A DNA stretch of 6,480 nt. It comes from Legionella genomosp. 1 (GTDB lineage: Bacteria; Pseudomonadota; Gammaproteobacteria; Legionellales; Legionellaceae). A program made the position numbers and the translations under genes. Of the stretch, positions 1-6,454 are shown piece after piece; the first letter of the stretch is position 1, and each line of letters opens with the position of its first letter. The stretch covers positions 1 to 6,480 of the forward strand of contig CAMDJY010000094.1 of the NCBI GenBank assembly GCA_945901145.1, written 5' to 3'. The notes under the pieces were generated by a model. The model did no database searches, was not told the origin of the DNA, and saw only the letters and a program-made list of their open reading frames with translations.

Positions 1-133
1 GTATTTTTAAATAATCTAAACGCTCAAATAATCTGTGGCCAATTTCCAAAGGAATTTTCGCAAATTGCTCATAAGTTGATGCGTTTTGATTAAAGACATG
101 ATAACTATCACGGATGAATGACATGTTTTCCAT
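1..133 (-). CDS. bioC: BioC, malonyl-ACP O-methyltransferase (N-terminal fragment, cut by window edge)
   Basis: BioC is a SAM-dependent methyltransferase that methylates the free carboxyl of malonyl-ACP (or malonyl-CoA), so that fatty acid synthesis can build the pimeloyl moiety of biotin. Only the first 44 codons lie in the window, and the frame is open to the edge. The translation carries the family's N-terminal signature: a Phe-Asn followed by Ala-Ser-x-Tyr-Glu, then an Ile-Gly-x-Arg-Leu-x-Glu-Arg-Leu stretch that precedes the SAM-binding Rossmann fold (the fold itself is outside the window). Two in-frame ATGs are possible. The one at 133 has an AGG 9 nt upstream; the one at 124 (Met4) has a GGA about 5 nt upstream. 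I report the longer form. The gene diverges from comF. The fragment is short, but the BioC-like N-terminus is distinctive; a different class I methyltransferase is the main alternative. Confidence 0.72.
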   Translation of the reverse strand, partial: MENMSFIRDSYHVFNQNASTYEQFAKIPLEIGHRLFERLDYLKI

Positions 134-167
134 TAAAAAAAGCCTGTTAAAGCGCAATCAATTTTTG

Positions 168-176
168 AGTATATCA
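168..176 (-). promoter_or_regulatory. Candidate extended -10 promoter for bioC
   Basis: Read on the minus strand, this 9-mer is TGATATACT, an extended -10 element (TG-n-TATACT, one mismatch to TATAAT). It would start transcription near 161, giving a leader of about 28 nt before the bioC ATG at 133. No convincing -35 hexamer stands at the right distance, which is tolerable for extended -10 promoters. It was recognised by eye only. Confidence 0.3.
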
Positions 177-185
177 CAGATTACC

Positions 186-190
186 AAGGG
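186..190 (+). promoter_or_regulatory. Shine-Dalgarno site that favours the comF start at 195
   Basis: AAGGG lies 4 nt before the ATG at 195, close but usable. The upstream in-frame ATG at 114 has no such site and would put the start inside the divergent bioC coding region. This supports the shorter ComF protein. Confidence 0.5.
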
Positions 191-194
191 CTCG

Positions 195-863
195 ATGCGC
201 TGTTTATTATGTAAAATGAAAACACAAATTTCCGAACCTATTTGCACGGCGTGTTTACAATACTTTCCAGAATTAGGTCCGGCTTGTGTTTCTTGTGCGA
301 CACCAATTGCTGACATGAAATGTTTATATTGTGGGCAATGTATTATCAATCCACCTGATCTAGATAGGGTGATTATTCCTTATCAATTTGATGAACCTTT
401 ACGTACGGTATTGCATGAATTTAAATATCGTGAGGGGCTGTATCTTGCTAAATTTCTATCTCAGAAAATCTTAAAATTAGTGCCTTCGGATTACATCACT
501 GATTGTGTGATTCCGGTGCCCATGCATGTAAAAAAGCTTCGCGAGCGGGGTTTTAATCAAGCCGCTTTGTTGGCGCGTCAGATTGCGAAGGTGCTTCACT
601 CGCCTTTAGAATTATTTATATGCAGAAAAATAATCAATACACCTGCGCAAGCAGGCTTAGACGCCGTGCTTCGAAAAAAAAATCTGCGTGATGCGTTCCA
701 TATTGAGTTGATTCATTACAAACACGTGACGTTGGTTGATGATTTGATGACAACTGGAAGTACGGCAAATGAGATTGCACGTCTCTTAAAACTTCAGGGC
801 GTCGAACAAGTTGATTTGTTCTGCTGTGCTAAAACGTGTTTTACGCATCATAAGGCTTCATAA
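195..863 (+). CDS. comF: ComF/GntX family phosphoribosyltransferase-like protein
   Basis: This is a ComF-family protein of 222 residues, a cytoplasmic type I phosphoribosyltransferase-like protein needed for natural transformation in several competent bacteria, where it handles incoming single-stranded DNA; in others (GntX) its role is vague. The N-terminus is cysteine-rich, with CxxC pairs at residues 3/6, 17/20, 31/34 and 43/46 and one more Cys at 49, typical of the family's zinc-finger-like part. The middle has the conserved Arg-Glu-Arg-Gly-Phe-Asn-Gln segment. Near residues 178-190 is the PRPP-binding loop VTLVDDLMTTGST. I chose ATG 195 because homologues begin just before the first CxxC, because AAGGG precedes it, and because the in-frame ATG at 114 would overlap bioC. 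The gene diverges from bioC and converges on slt, overlapping it by 23 bases. Family assignment is firm; a competence role in this organism is inferred. Confidence 0.92.
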   Translation: MRCLLCKMKTQISEPICTACLQYFPELGPACVSCATPIADMKCLYCGQCIINPPDLDRVIIPYQFDEPLRTVLHEFKYREGLYLAKFLSQKILKLVPSDYITDCVIPVPMHVKKLRERGFNQAALLARQIAKVLHSPLELFICRKIINTPAQAGLDAVLRKKNLRDAFHIELIHYKHVTLVDDLMTTGSTANEIARLLKLQGVEQVDLFCCAKTCFTHHKAS

Positions 864-2625
864 ATAAATCTAAGCTTGGCGTTTGTTTGAGTTGATGCTG
901 ATAAACTAAATAAAAAGAAATGACGCTTTTTAAATAATTTCGGGTTTCAGAAAAAGGGATGGTTTCGATCCAGATGTCTGGTTGTTTTAATGGCAGGGTA
1001 TTGAGCCATCCTCGAACTTGGCGTGGGCCAGCATTGTATGCAGCGACGACCAGGAGCCAATGGTGATGGTACTGCGCACTGAGGTGGCTGAGATAGGCGA
1101 CCCCTAAATGAATATTTTGTGGCGAAGAAAATAACTGTTGTTGATTTGTATAGGCAATATGCTTGATTTTTGAAATCCATGAAGCCGTTTTGGGCATGAG
1201 CTGCATCAGCCCATGGGCGCCGGCAAATGAAACCACATCTTCTCGAAATGCACTTTCTTGACGAATCACTGCATAAATGAGTGCTTCTGGTACTTGATAA
1301 TGGGCACTTTGTCGCTTGATCTCATCTTGATAAGCTAAAGGGAAACGCAGCGATAATTGATTCGCTAAGTCCTCCTGATTACTTAAATACACCGATTTGC
1401 TAATCCAATTTAAATCTTTTGCTAACCAATGGATAAAAGCACTTTTTTCGTTTGTTGGGAGTTCGCTAGTAAAATCGTTGACTAAAACTGATGCAGTCGT
1501 GATTTGTTTGGCCGCGTAAAGCATTTTAATTTGTTTGATGATCGGTTGGTAAATTGTCAATATTTCTGGGTTAGCAGATGCTTCTTCATGTTGAAATGCG
1601 AACGGCTGTTTGAGGCGTAAACTGGATAAAAAGCCGTAATAGTGTCGATTTTCAGCAAGTTTCTGATAAAGAGCCCTGGCTTCTGTTTCACGTCCTTGTG
1701 CCTCAATTGATCGCGCCAGCCAATATTGCCAACAGGGTGTCGCCTGATTGGCGGATTGTTTGATGAGTAATTCAACTTTGGGCCATTGGTATTGTTTTAA
1801 TGCAAAGCGTATGCGCCATTCAAGTAATGGTTCCGTCATAAATTCTTGTTTTATTTTCGCAAACCAATGAGGCGCATCTGTTTGGTTGCGTAAGGCCTTG
1901 AGTATCGCAACTTGTGATAGAAATTCTTGCTGTTGTTTTTCGCTTAATAATTTTGTGTTCAGCGCTTGTTGCCAAAGTTGATTGGCTTGTTGGAGATTTT
2001 GTAAGAGTAGTTTTTGGAGTCCATAAAGATAAAATTCGCTGGTCAAATGGCCTGAGGTTAATTGTGTAATTTGACTTGGGTGTTGATGAATTTTTTCGAG
2101 CGTACTACTTGCTTGACTGGGATGATTTAAACGCTTTAATAAATAATCTGCTAAATTGAAGTTACGTTTTTCTAAGACAAGTCTTACCCGTTGATAGATT
2201 AAATCATCCTCAAAAACATGATCTTTTAATAAGAGTGTAAACAATTTATCACACGCAGGTGGCTGTGACTCACCGGTGAGCCATAATGAGCGACTCAGGT
2301 TTAAGGCCGTGGTTTTTTGACCTTGTTGATAGTAGGCAAAGGCCAGATAACATTGCAAACTGGTATCGGCGGATAATTCATAATTTTGAATAAATGTAGA
2401 CCAATCATTGGTTTGCGCTAGATGATAGAGCCATTGTTCTCTTAATTTCTGCGATAAATAAGTTTTTTCATGAATAAACTCTAAAAAAGCTGGGCTTGCA
2501 GTGGTGGGTAATTGTTGGTGCCAAGACATATACGCCATGAATCGGTCGAGATAAGCTTGATTAGCATGTAGATACGGCGTTAGTTGCAGACAAAATATGC
2601 AAAAAATCAATCTTAAAGCATTCAT
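841..2625 (-). CDS. slt: Soluble lytic murein transglycosylase, Slt70 type (family 1A)
   Basis: This is a periplasmic lytic transglycosylase of 594 residues (E. coli Slt70 is 645). It cleaves the MurNAc-GlcNAc bond of murein, leaving 1,6-anhydroMurNAc ends, in wall turnover and repair. Residues 1-21 form a Sec signal peptide with probable cleavage after Leu-His-Ala; there is no lipobox, so it is probably soluble. Residues 22 to about 370 are the helical superhelix (U domain), including the family-typical stretch YWLARSIEAQGRETEARALY near 301-320 followed by YYGFL. A linker domain follows. The catalytic domain starts near 440, with the catalytic Glu457 in QESAF, GLMQLMP at 472-478 and AYNAGP at 529-534. 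All key motifs are intact. The start at 2625 is chosen because the signal peptide begins there and its ATG overlaps the rpe stop as ATGA; a longer in-frame reading to 2718 would cover rpe codons. No good Shine-Dalgarno is seen, which fits coupling to rpe. Confidence 0.95.
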   Translation of the reverse strand: MNALRLIFCIFCLQLTPYLHANQAYLDRFMAYMSWHQQLPTTASPAFLEFIHEKTYLSQKLREQWLYHLAQTNDWSTFIQNYELSADTSLQCYLAFAYYQQGQKTTALNLSRSLWLTGESQPPACDKLFTLLLKDHVFEDDLIYQRVRLVLEKRNFNLADYLLKRLNHPSQASSTLEKIHQHPSQITQLTSGHLTSEFYLYGLQKLLLQNLQQANQLWQQALNTKLLSEKQQQEFLSQVAILKALRNQTDAPHWFAKIKQEFMTEPLLEWRIRFALKQYQWPKVELLIKQSANQATPCWQYWLARSIEAQGRETEARALYQKLAENRHYYGFLSSLRLKQPFAFQHEEASANPEILTIYQPIIKQIKMLYAAKQITTASVLVNDFTSELPTNEKSAFIHWLAKDLNWISKSVYLSNQEDLANQLSLRFPLAYQDEIKRQSAHYQVPEALIYAVIRQESAFREDVVSFAGAHGLMQLMPKTASWISKIKHIAYTNQQQLFSSPQNIHLGVAYLSHLSAQYHHHWLLVVAAYNAGPRQVRGWLNTLPLKQPDIWIETIPFSETRNYLKSVISFYLVYQHQLKQTPSLDLFMKPYDA

Positions 2626-3296
2626 TGTGATGTGATATAAGGTTGACAAAAAGACCTGACGGCATCTTGATAATTTTTTTGGTTCAATAATGCAGAACCG
2701 ATGACAAAATGGGAACAACCAGCGGCTGCTAGGGTGCTGATGTTGTTCGCATTGACGCCACCATCGACAGCAATTGCTAGTTCAGGATATGTTTGGTGTA
2801 GGCGTTTTATTTTGGGGATGACTTCAGCAATTAGCGATTGGCCGCCAAATCCTGGATTAACTGTCATTATTAATACAAAATCAAGTCGATGGGCAGAGTA
2901 TTCTAGAATATCTAATCCATCAGTGGGATTAAGCGCTAAGCCCGCCCGACAGCCTAGTTGTCTAATTAAAGTTAAGCTTCTATCGAGATGGTGGGTTGCA
3001 TTGGCATGAATACTGATTTGAGTGACGCCTGTTTTGGCAAATTGCTCGATCATCGTATCAACAGGTTCAGTCATCAGGTGAACGTCAATTCCGAGGTTTG
3101 GAAAATGCTTGCGTATACCGTCGGCAATACCCGCGCCAAAAGTTAAATTCGGCACATAATGGTTGTCCATGACATCTAAATGGAGTGTTTGAATGCCTGC
3201 TTGTTGCAGCGATGAAATCTCTTGTCCAAATTGCATCGGATCTGCCGATAATAATGATGGCAAAATCTGTTGTGGACAGATTTGTTGATTAACCAA
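2622..3296 (-). CDS. rpe: Ribulose-phosphate 3-epimerase
   Basis: This is a cytoplasmic TIM-barrel epimerase interconverting D-ribulose-5-P and D-xylulose-5-P in the non-oxidative pentose phosphate pathway. Visible motifs (numbered from the TTG start) are PSLLSAD near 13-19, the metal and catalytic motif HLDVMDNHYVPN with His39 and Asp41, VHLM with His73, the phosphate-loop motif NPGFGGQ, AVDGG with catalytic Asp178, and VIGSA near the C-terminus. All are intact. The start is not obvious. The nearest upstream in-frame ATG (3323) lacks a Shine-Dalgarno and would add nine residues inside the barrel gene. The TTG at 3296 has GGAG 9 nt upstream, gives 224 residues (E. coli Rpe has 225) and overlaps the preceding stop codon by 8 nt. 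The 3' end overlaps the slt ATG as ATGA. Function is firm; the start is moderately sure. Confidence 0.93.
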   Translation of the reverse strand: MVNQQICPQQILPSLLSADPMQFGQEISSLQQAGIQTLHLDVMDNHYVPNLTFGAGIADGIRKHFPNLGIDVHLMTEPVDTMIEQFAKTGVTQISIHANATHHLDRSLTLIRQLGCRAGLALNPTDGLDILEYSAHRLDFVLIMTVNPGFGGQSLIAEVIPKIKRLHQTYPELAIAVDGGVNANNISTLAAAGCSHFVIGSALLNQKNYQDAVRSFCQPYITSQ

Positions 3297-4056
3297 ATTC
3301 GAGTGCTCCGTTAAAAAATACATTGATTGCATAGACTTGCAAATGGGTATCAAATGACTGATTGGTGCGGGTTTTAAACGTAGATTTAGGCGTTGCATAA
3401 TACCGCGCGTCCATACCAACCGAGAAAAAATCATCCATAAAATAGCTAAACCCTAGGATCACTTGACCGGCAGGACGAGTTTTGGTTGCCTTGACACTGG
3501 TGCCTGTTGGATTTAAGAGCTTATCATTATAATAAAATTTGATACTGTTATAAATATAGGCATAACCAATGCCTAAACCTGCGAAAGGCACAAAGTCTGA
3601 GCCTTCCTCGCCTAAATAATCATAGTAGAAATTAAAAAATCCAATACCACTGCTGGTGCCACCATTTAGCCTGAGTGCGGTGCTGCTGTCAGGGCTATGA
3701 ATGGTAATATCGCCAAGACGTAAAAAATTGTATGAGTTTTTGTTATAAAGTGCTTGGACCTCTAAACGATAATTGTCACATAGGCGATAACCGAGCTGAA
3801 TGCCGCCATCAATGAGCATACGATATCCTAGGGTTCCTGTGTTACTTTGACTGGTGTTTGGAGGCAGTAAATTCGCAGGGATAGCAAAATGCGTGGTGAG
3901 TGTATCGCGTACACTCGTGATATGAAAGTTAATGTTGGGTTGATAAGTGCCTCCAAAAAAACCACCTGCGTAAAATCCTTCAACTGGATACGCCGCGTGT
4001 GCTATTCTTGTGATAGCGAGGCATGTGAACAAGATGAATTTTGTAACCAATTTCAT
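3289..4056 (-). CDS. Small outer-membrane beta-barrel protein, second of a tandem pair
   Basis: This is a predicted 255-residue outer-membrane barrel; no specific function is recognised. Residues 1-21 form a Sec signal peptide (Lys-rich start, hydrophobic core, Ala-His-Ala cleavage). The mature protein alternates aromatic/aliphatic with small/polar residues, as in 8-stranded barrels. It begins GFYAGGFFGGTYQP (27-40), has a strand near 84-91, a Gly-rich strand PFAGLGIGYAYIY at 157-169, FSVGMDARYYATP at 211-223 and a last strand near 238-248, ending Glu-Phe-Gly with the aromatic residue next to last. Long Ser/Thr/Asn-rich stretches near 45-75, 107-135 and 170-195 would be surface loops. The single mature Cys (93) falls in a predicted periplasmic turn. 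It matches the upstream barrel gene motif by motif, so the two are paralogues. It starts 9 nt after that gene with a good Shine-Dalgarno. Adhesin, structural or minor porin roles are all possible. Confidence 0.85.
   Translation of the reverse strand: MKLVTKFILFTCLAITRIAHAAYPVEGFYAGGFFGGTYQPNINFHITSVRDTLTTHFAIPANLLPPNTSQSNTGTLGYRMLIDGGIQLGYRLCDNYRLEVQALYNKNSYNFLRLGDITIHSPDSSTALRLNGGTSSGIGFFNFYYDYLGEEGSDFVPFAGLGIGYAYIYNSIKFYYNDKLLNPTGTSVKATKTRPAGQVILGFSYFMDDFFSVGMDARYYATPKSTFKTRTNQSFDTHLQVYAINVFFNGALEFG
3306..3309 (-). promoter_or_regulatory. Shine-Dalgarno site supporting the rpe TTG start
   Basis: GGAG on the minus strand lies inside the last codons of the preceding barrel gene, 9 nt before the TTG at 3296. 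Neither in-frame ATG just upstream (3332 or 3323) has a comparable site, so this decides in favour of TTG. Confidence 0.45.
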
Positions 4057-4062
4057 AAAGTA

Positions 4063-4067
4063 TCCTT
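4063..4067 (-). promoter_or_regulatory. Shine-Dalgarno of the second barrel gene, overlapping the upstream stop
   Basis: AAGGA on the minus strand sits 6 nt before the ATG at 4056. It shares two bases with the TAA stop of the upstream barrel gene. This arrangement fits coupled translation of the two barrel genes from one mRNA. Confidence 0.65.
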
Positions 4068-4707
4068 ACTTATAACGATCATTCTCATAACGATAGATGA
4101 TGCCGACGTTTGCTAAGTTGGTTTGAAACATGTGTCCTAGTTTAAAGACATGGGGTGTGGCTAAATAGCGGTAGCCGATATTTAAAGCATAGTTTTCAGC
4201 AAAATTATAAGTCACTCCAACAGTCCCTTGATAAGCAAATGCGCTACTGGTGATACGATAAGAAGAGGGGGTGGTTGTCGATAAATTACGCAGGGGAATA
4301 TTCAACCAGGCATAGCCAATGCCTCCGCCAATAAAAGGCTCAAGGCATGAAATTATGCCAGGCGCATCATAATAGATATTAGCCATGCCCATCACGCCAT
4401 TATTATAACCGCCGACATGCGTTTGGCGTATTTGATTTTGCGCAAAATGTTTCAAGTTGGCATTGAAATAAGTGACTTCGGCTTCATAACGCATTGGTCG
4501 ACTTTTGTATCCAAAGTTGCCGCCGCCATTATAACCCGGCTCATAGGAAGCATTTTGATAACGAATGGCTTGATGGATCGTGTTGATGTTATTGGGGATA
4601 TAAGCATAGCCAACAAATAAACCACTATACCAACCATCAATTGGCGTGGCGGCTTGCGTTGCTGATGCTGTTAAAAGCAGTAAGGAAGAAAAAAATGCAA
4701 GTCTCAT
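4066..4707 (-). CDS. Small outer-membrane beta-barrel protein, first of a tandem pair
   Basis: This is a predicted 213-residue outer-membrane barrel; no specific function is recognised. Residues 1-19 form a clear Sec signal peptide (Met-Arg start, Leu-rich core, cleavage at Thr-Gln-Ala). Eight strands can be drawn: GWYSGLFVGYAYIP (25-38), about 62-67, EAEVTYFNA (75-83), VMGMANIYYD (105-114), PFIGGGIGYAWL (124-135), YQGTVGVTYNF (159-169), YALNIGYRYLATP (173-185) and ANVGIIYRY (199-207). A six-residue polar tail follows, so the last residue is not the usual aromatic. The lone mature Cys (121) is in a predicted periplasmic turn. The nearest start with a signal peptide is ATG 4707. Its Shine-Dalgarno is weak, while a strong GGAGGG lies 26 nt upstream before a two-codon ORF. 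A TTG start at 4767 would bury the signal peptide and is unlikely. It follows nadE by 66 nt and leads the second barrel gene by 9 nt. Confidence 0.85.
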   Translation of the reverse strand: MRLAFFSSLLLLTASATQAATPIDGWYSGLFVGYAYIPNNINTIHQAIRYQNASYEPGYNGGGNFGYKSRPMRYEAEVTYFNANLKHFAQNQIRQTHVGGYNNGVMGMANIYYDAPGIISCLEPFIGGGIGYAWLNIPLRNLSTTTPSSYRITSSAFAYQGTVGVTYNFAENYALNIGYRYLATPHVFKLGHMFQTNLANVGIIYRYENDRYK

Positions 4708-4721
4708 GGAATTCTTTGCGA

Positions 4722-4739
4722 TTAATGCATGGTCCCTCC
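4722..4739 (-). other. Strong Shine-Dalgarno followed by a two-codon ORF (ATG CAT TAA) in the barrel leader
   Basis: On the minus strand, GGAGGG (4739-4734) is followed 3 nt later by ATG CAT TAA (4730-4722), and the barrel ATG comes 14 nt after that stop at 4707. GGAGGG is the best ribosome-binding match of this window but is too far from the barrel start and out of frame with it. It may be a chance match, a standby ribosome site, or a minimal upstream ORF that controls reinitiation. The spacing between GGAGGG and its ATG is short, which weakens the idea. Confidence 0.25.
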
Positions 4740-4773
4740 ATGTTAGCGATTTGTCTTTATTTTGCAAGCACTA

Positions 4774-6384
4774 TCAGCGTTTTTCATAAGTGATTGGATA
4801 ACGCCAATCTCGACCAAAAGCGCAGGGTGAAATTTTAACTCCTGGCGCCGATTGTTTGCGTTTATACTCGTTTTGTTGGATCAGCTTGACGGTTTTGTGT
4901 ACGGCGGATGGTTCACAGACGCATGCAGTGATTTGTTCTGCACTGAATTTGTTTTCCATATAGAGCGTGATAATTGCATCTAAGACTGTATAATCAGGTA
5001 AACTATCTTGATCAGTTTGATGATAGGCCAGTTCAGCTGAGGGTGGTCGATTGATGACGCGTTCAGGAATGATTCTTGAAATTGTATTGCGATAGTGTGC
5101 TAAAGCATAAACTTGTGTTTTGAGCACATCTTTTAACACTGAAAATCCGCCACACATATCGCCATACAACGTTGCATAGCCCACTGCAGTTTCGCTTTTA
5201 TTACTGGTGCTGATCACTAATTTACCCGTTTTATTGGATAAGGCCATGAGTAATACGCCGCGAATCCGGGCTTGTAGATTTTCTTCAGTCACATCAGCCG
5301 GCGCATTACCCCAGGCTTGCTGTAAGGTTTCTAATAGGGTTTTAAAAGTAGGTTCAATGGATAAGTTGGTGAAGTGAACCTGAAGTATTTTTAATTGTTC
5401 AATGGCATCGTCATGACTGATGGTAGCCGTATATCGTGAGGGCATCATGACTGCATGGACATTGGCAGGGCCTAATGCATCGACAGCGATAGCAAGCGTT
5501 AAAGCAGAATCAATACCGCCTGATAGTCCGAGCAATACCCCTGAAAAATTATTTTTATGAACATAGTCGCGTAGTCCACAGCATAATGCATGATAGATCA
5601 GTCCATCTGGTGATAAAGGCAGAGTTATATTTTCAGGTCGCGTGGTTGTGGTATTGATGGTTTGTAAATGCTCAGTAAAAGCGGCCGCACGTGCAATGAG
5701 ATGGCCTTGGGAATTATAGGCCAATGATTGTCCGTCAAATACGAATTCATCTTGCCCCCCGACCAGATTGACATAGGCGATAAATAAGCCTTGTTTAGCA
5801 TAATTTTGTAGAATATTTTCACGTTCTTGAGGTTTTTTTACTTCAAAAGGAGAGGCATTTAAACATAGCAAGACCTGTGCATGTGCTTTTATGATTTGTT
5901 CGACCGGCCCTGGACGCCAGATGTCTTCACAGATGCAAATACTCACTTGATGATTTTTGATAGGGATGATAGTTGGTTTTATTGGCCCTGATTGAAAATA
6001 GCGCTGCTCATCGAATACACCGTAATTGGGAAGATGTTGTTTAAAATATCGTATCAGACAGGATTTTTGATAAAAAACACTGGCAGCATTATATAACCTC
6101 TGTTGTTCACGAAATGGGTGGCCGATGACGACATGGCATTGAGTGACATAGGATTGAATCAGGTCTAATGCGCTCTGAACACGTTGATAAAATTCGGGTC
6201 TTAATAATAAATCTTCAGGTGGATAGCCTGTGATGACAAGTTCCGGAAAAACAATGATATCATGGGTGAGTTGATGGCTTTCAATGATTTCAATGATACG
6301 GGATGTGTTGGTTTCGATGGCACCAACGGTGACGTTGATTTGTGCCATTAGGATGGTCAGTGATTCTGGTATTATGGTCTGCAT
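4774..6384 (-). CDS. nadE: Glutamine-dependent NAD+ synthetase
   Basis: This cytoplasmic two-domain enzyme makes the last step of NAD synthesis: deamido-NAD + ATP + glutamine gives NAD. At 536 residues it has the usual length of the shorter bacterial form. The N-terminal nitrilase-type glutaminase (about 9-250) has its full triad: Glu48 in FPELVITGYPPEDLL, Lys115 in FKQHLPNYGVFDE and Cys152 in CEDIW. The C-terminal synthetase (about 260-536) has the ATP-pyrophosphatase P-loop SGGIDSA at 288-294, STSNKSETAVGYATLYGD near 392-409, PPSAEL with QTDQDSLPDY near 447-465, and the family ending GRDWRYPI. Having its own glutaminase, it need not rely on free ammonia. ATG 6384 is chosen because the first beta-strand (LTILMAQIN) begins before the next Met at residue 13. 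The Shine-Dalgarno is poor. It is first of the leftward gene string seen here, but whether it is cotranscribed with the barrels is unproven. Confidence 0.97.
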   Translation of the reverse strand: MQTIIPESLTILMAQINVTVGAIETNTSRIIEIIESHQLTHDIIVFPELVITGYPPEDLLLRPEFYQRVQSALDLIQSYVTQCHVVIGHPFREQQRLYNAASVFYQKSCLIRYFKQHLPNYGVFDEQRYFQSGPIKPTIIPIKNHQVSICICEDIWRPGPVEQIIKAHAQVLLCLNASPFEVKKPQERENILQNYAKQGLFIAYVNLVGGQDEFVFDGQSLAYNSQGHLIARAAAFTEHLQTINTTTTRPENITLPLSPDGLIYHALCCGLRDYVHKNNFSGVLLGLSGGIDSALTLAIAVDALGPANVHAVMMPSRYTATISHDDAIEQLKILQVHFTNLSIEPTFKTLLETLQQAWGNAPADVTEENLQARIRGVLLMALSNKTGKLVISTSNKSETAVGYATLYGDMCGGFSVLKDVLKTQVYALAHYRNTISRIIPERVINRPPSAELAYHQTDQDSLPDYTVLDAIITLYMENKFSAEQITACVCEPSAVHKTVKLIQQNEYKRKQSAPGVKISPCAFGRDWRYPITYEKR

Positions 6385-6414
6385 TTAGTTTAATCTGCAT
6401 GAATTGGATGAACT

Positions 6415-6444
6415 ATTGTATGATATTACATTTACCTCTAACAG
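6415..6444 (-). promoter_or_regulatory. Candidate sigma70 promoter for nadE
   Basis: On the minus strand there is CTGTTA at 6444-6439 (3 of 6 to TTGACA), an 18-nt spacer, then TACAAT at 6420-6415 (5 of 6 to TATAAT). Transcription would start near 6408, about 24 nt before the nadE ATG. The region is AT-rich, so such matches arise by chance; this is the best one I see. Confidence 0.3.
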
Positions 6445-6454
6445 AAATATCGAT

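Noticed and set aside
114..194. Upstream in-frame extension of comF from ATG 114
   Set aside because: It would overlap the divergent bioC coding start, lacks a Shine-Dalgarno, and adds 27 residues before the family's first CxxC where homologues do not extend.
947..1180. Open frames antisense to or out of frame with slt, rpe, the barrels and nadE
   Set aside because: They are 60-100 codons, show no family motifs or proper starts, and each lies wholly or largely within a well-supported gene; the region given is one example.
2626..2718. Longer slt start at 2718
   Set aside because: The extra 31 residues precede a clean signal peptide and lie wholly inside rpe coding sequence; the ATGA junction at 2625 is far more natural.
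4708..4767. Longer start (TTG 4767) for the first barrel gene
   Set aside because: It would put a polar 20-residue stretch before the signal peptide, uses a TTG without Shine-Dalgarno, and no signal-peptide family needs it.
4739..4767. Promoter TTGCAA-16-TAACAT ahead of the first barrel gene
   Set aside because: Both hexamers match only 4 of 6 with short spacing; too weak to list as a feature in AT-rich DNA.
4769..4792. Imperfect inverted repeat (CACT...AGTG) at the end of nadE as a terminator
   Set aside because: The stem is only about six pairs with a bulge, lies mostly within nadE codons, and has no T-run after it on the minus strand.
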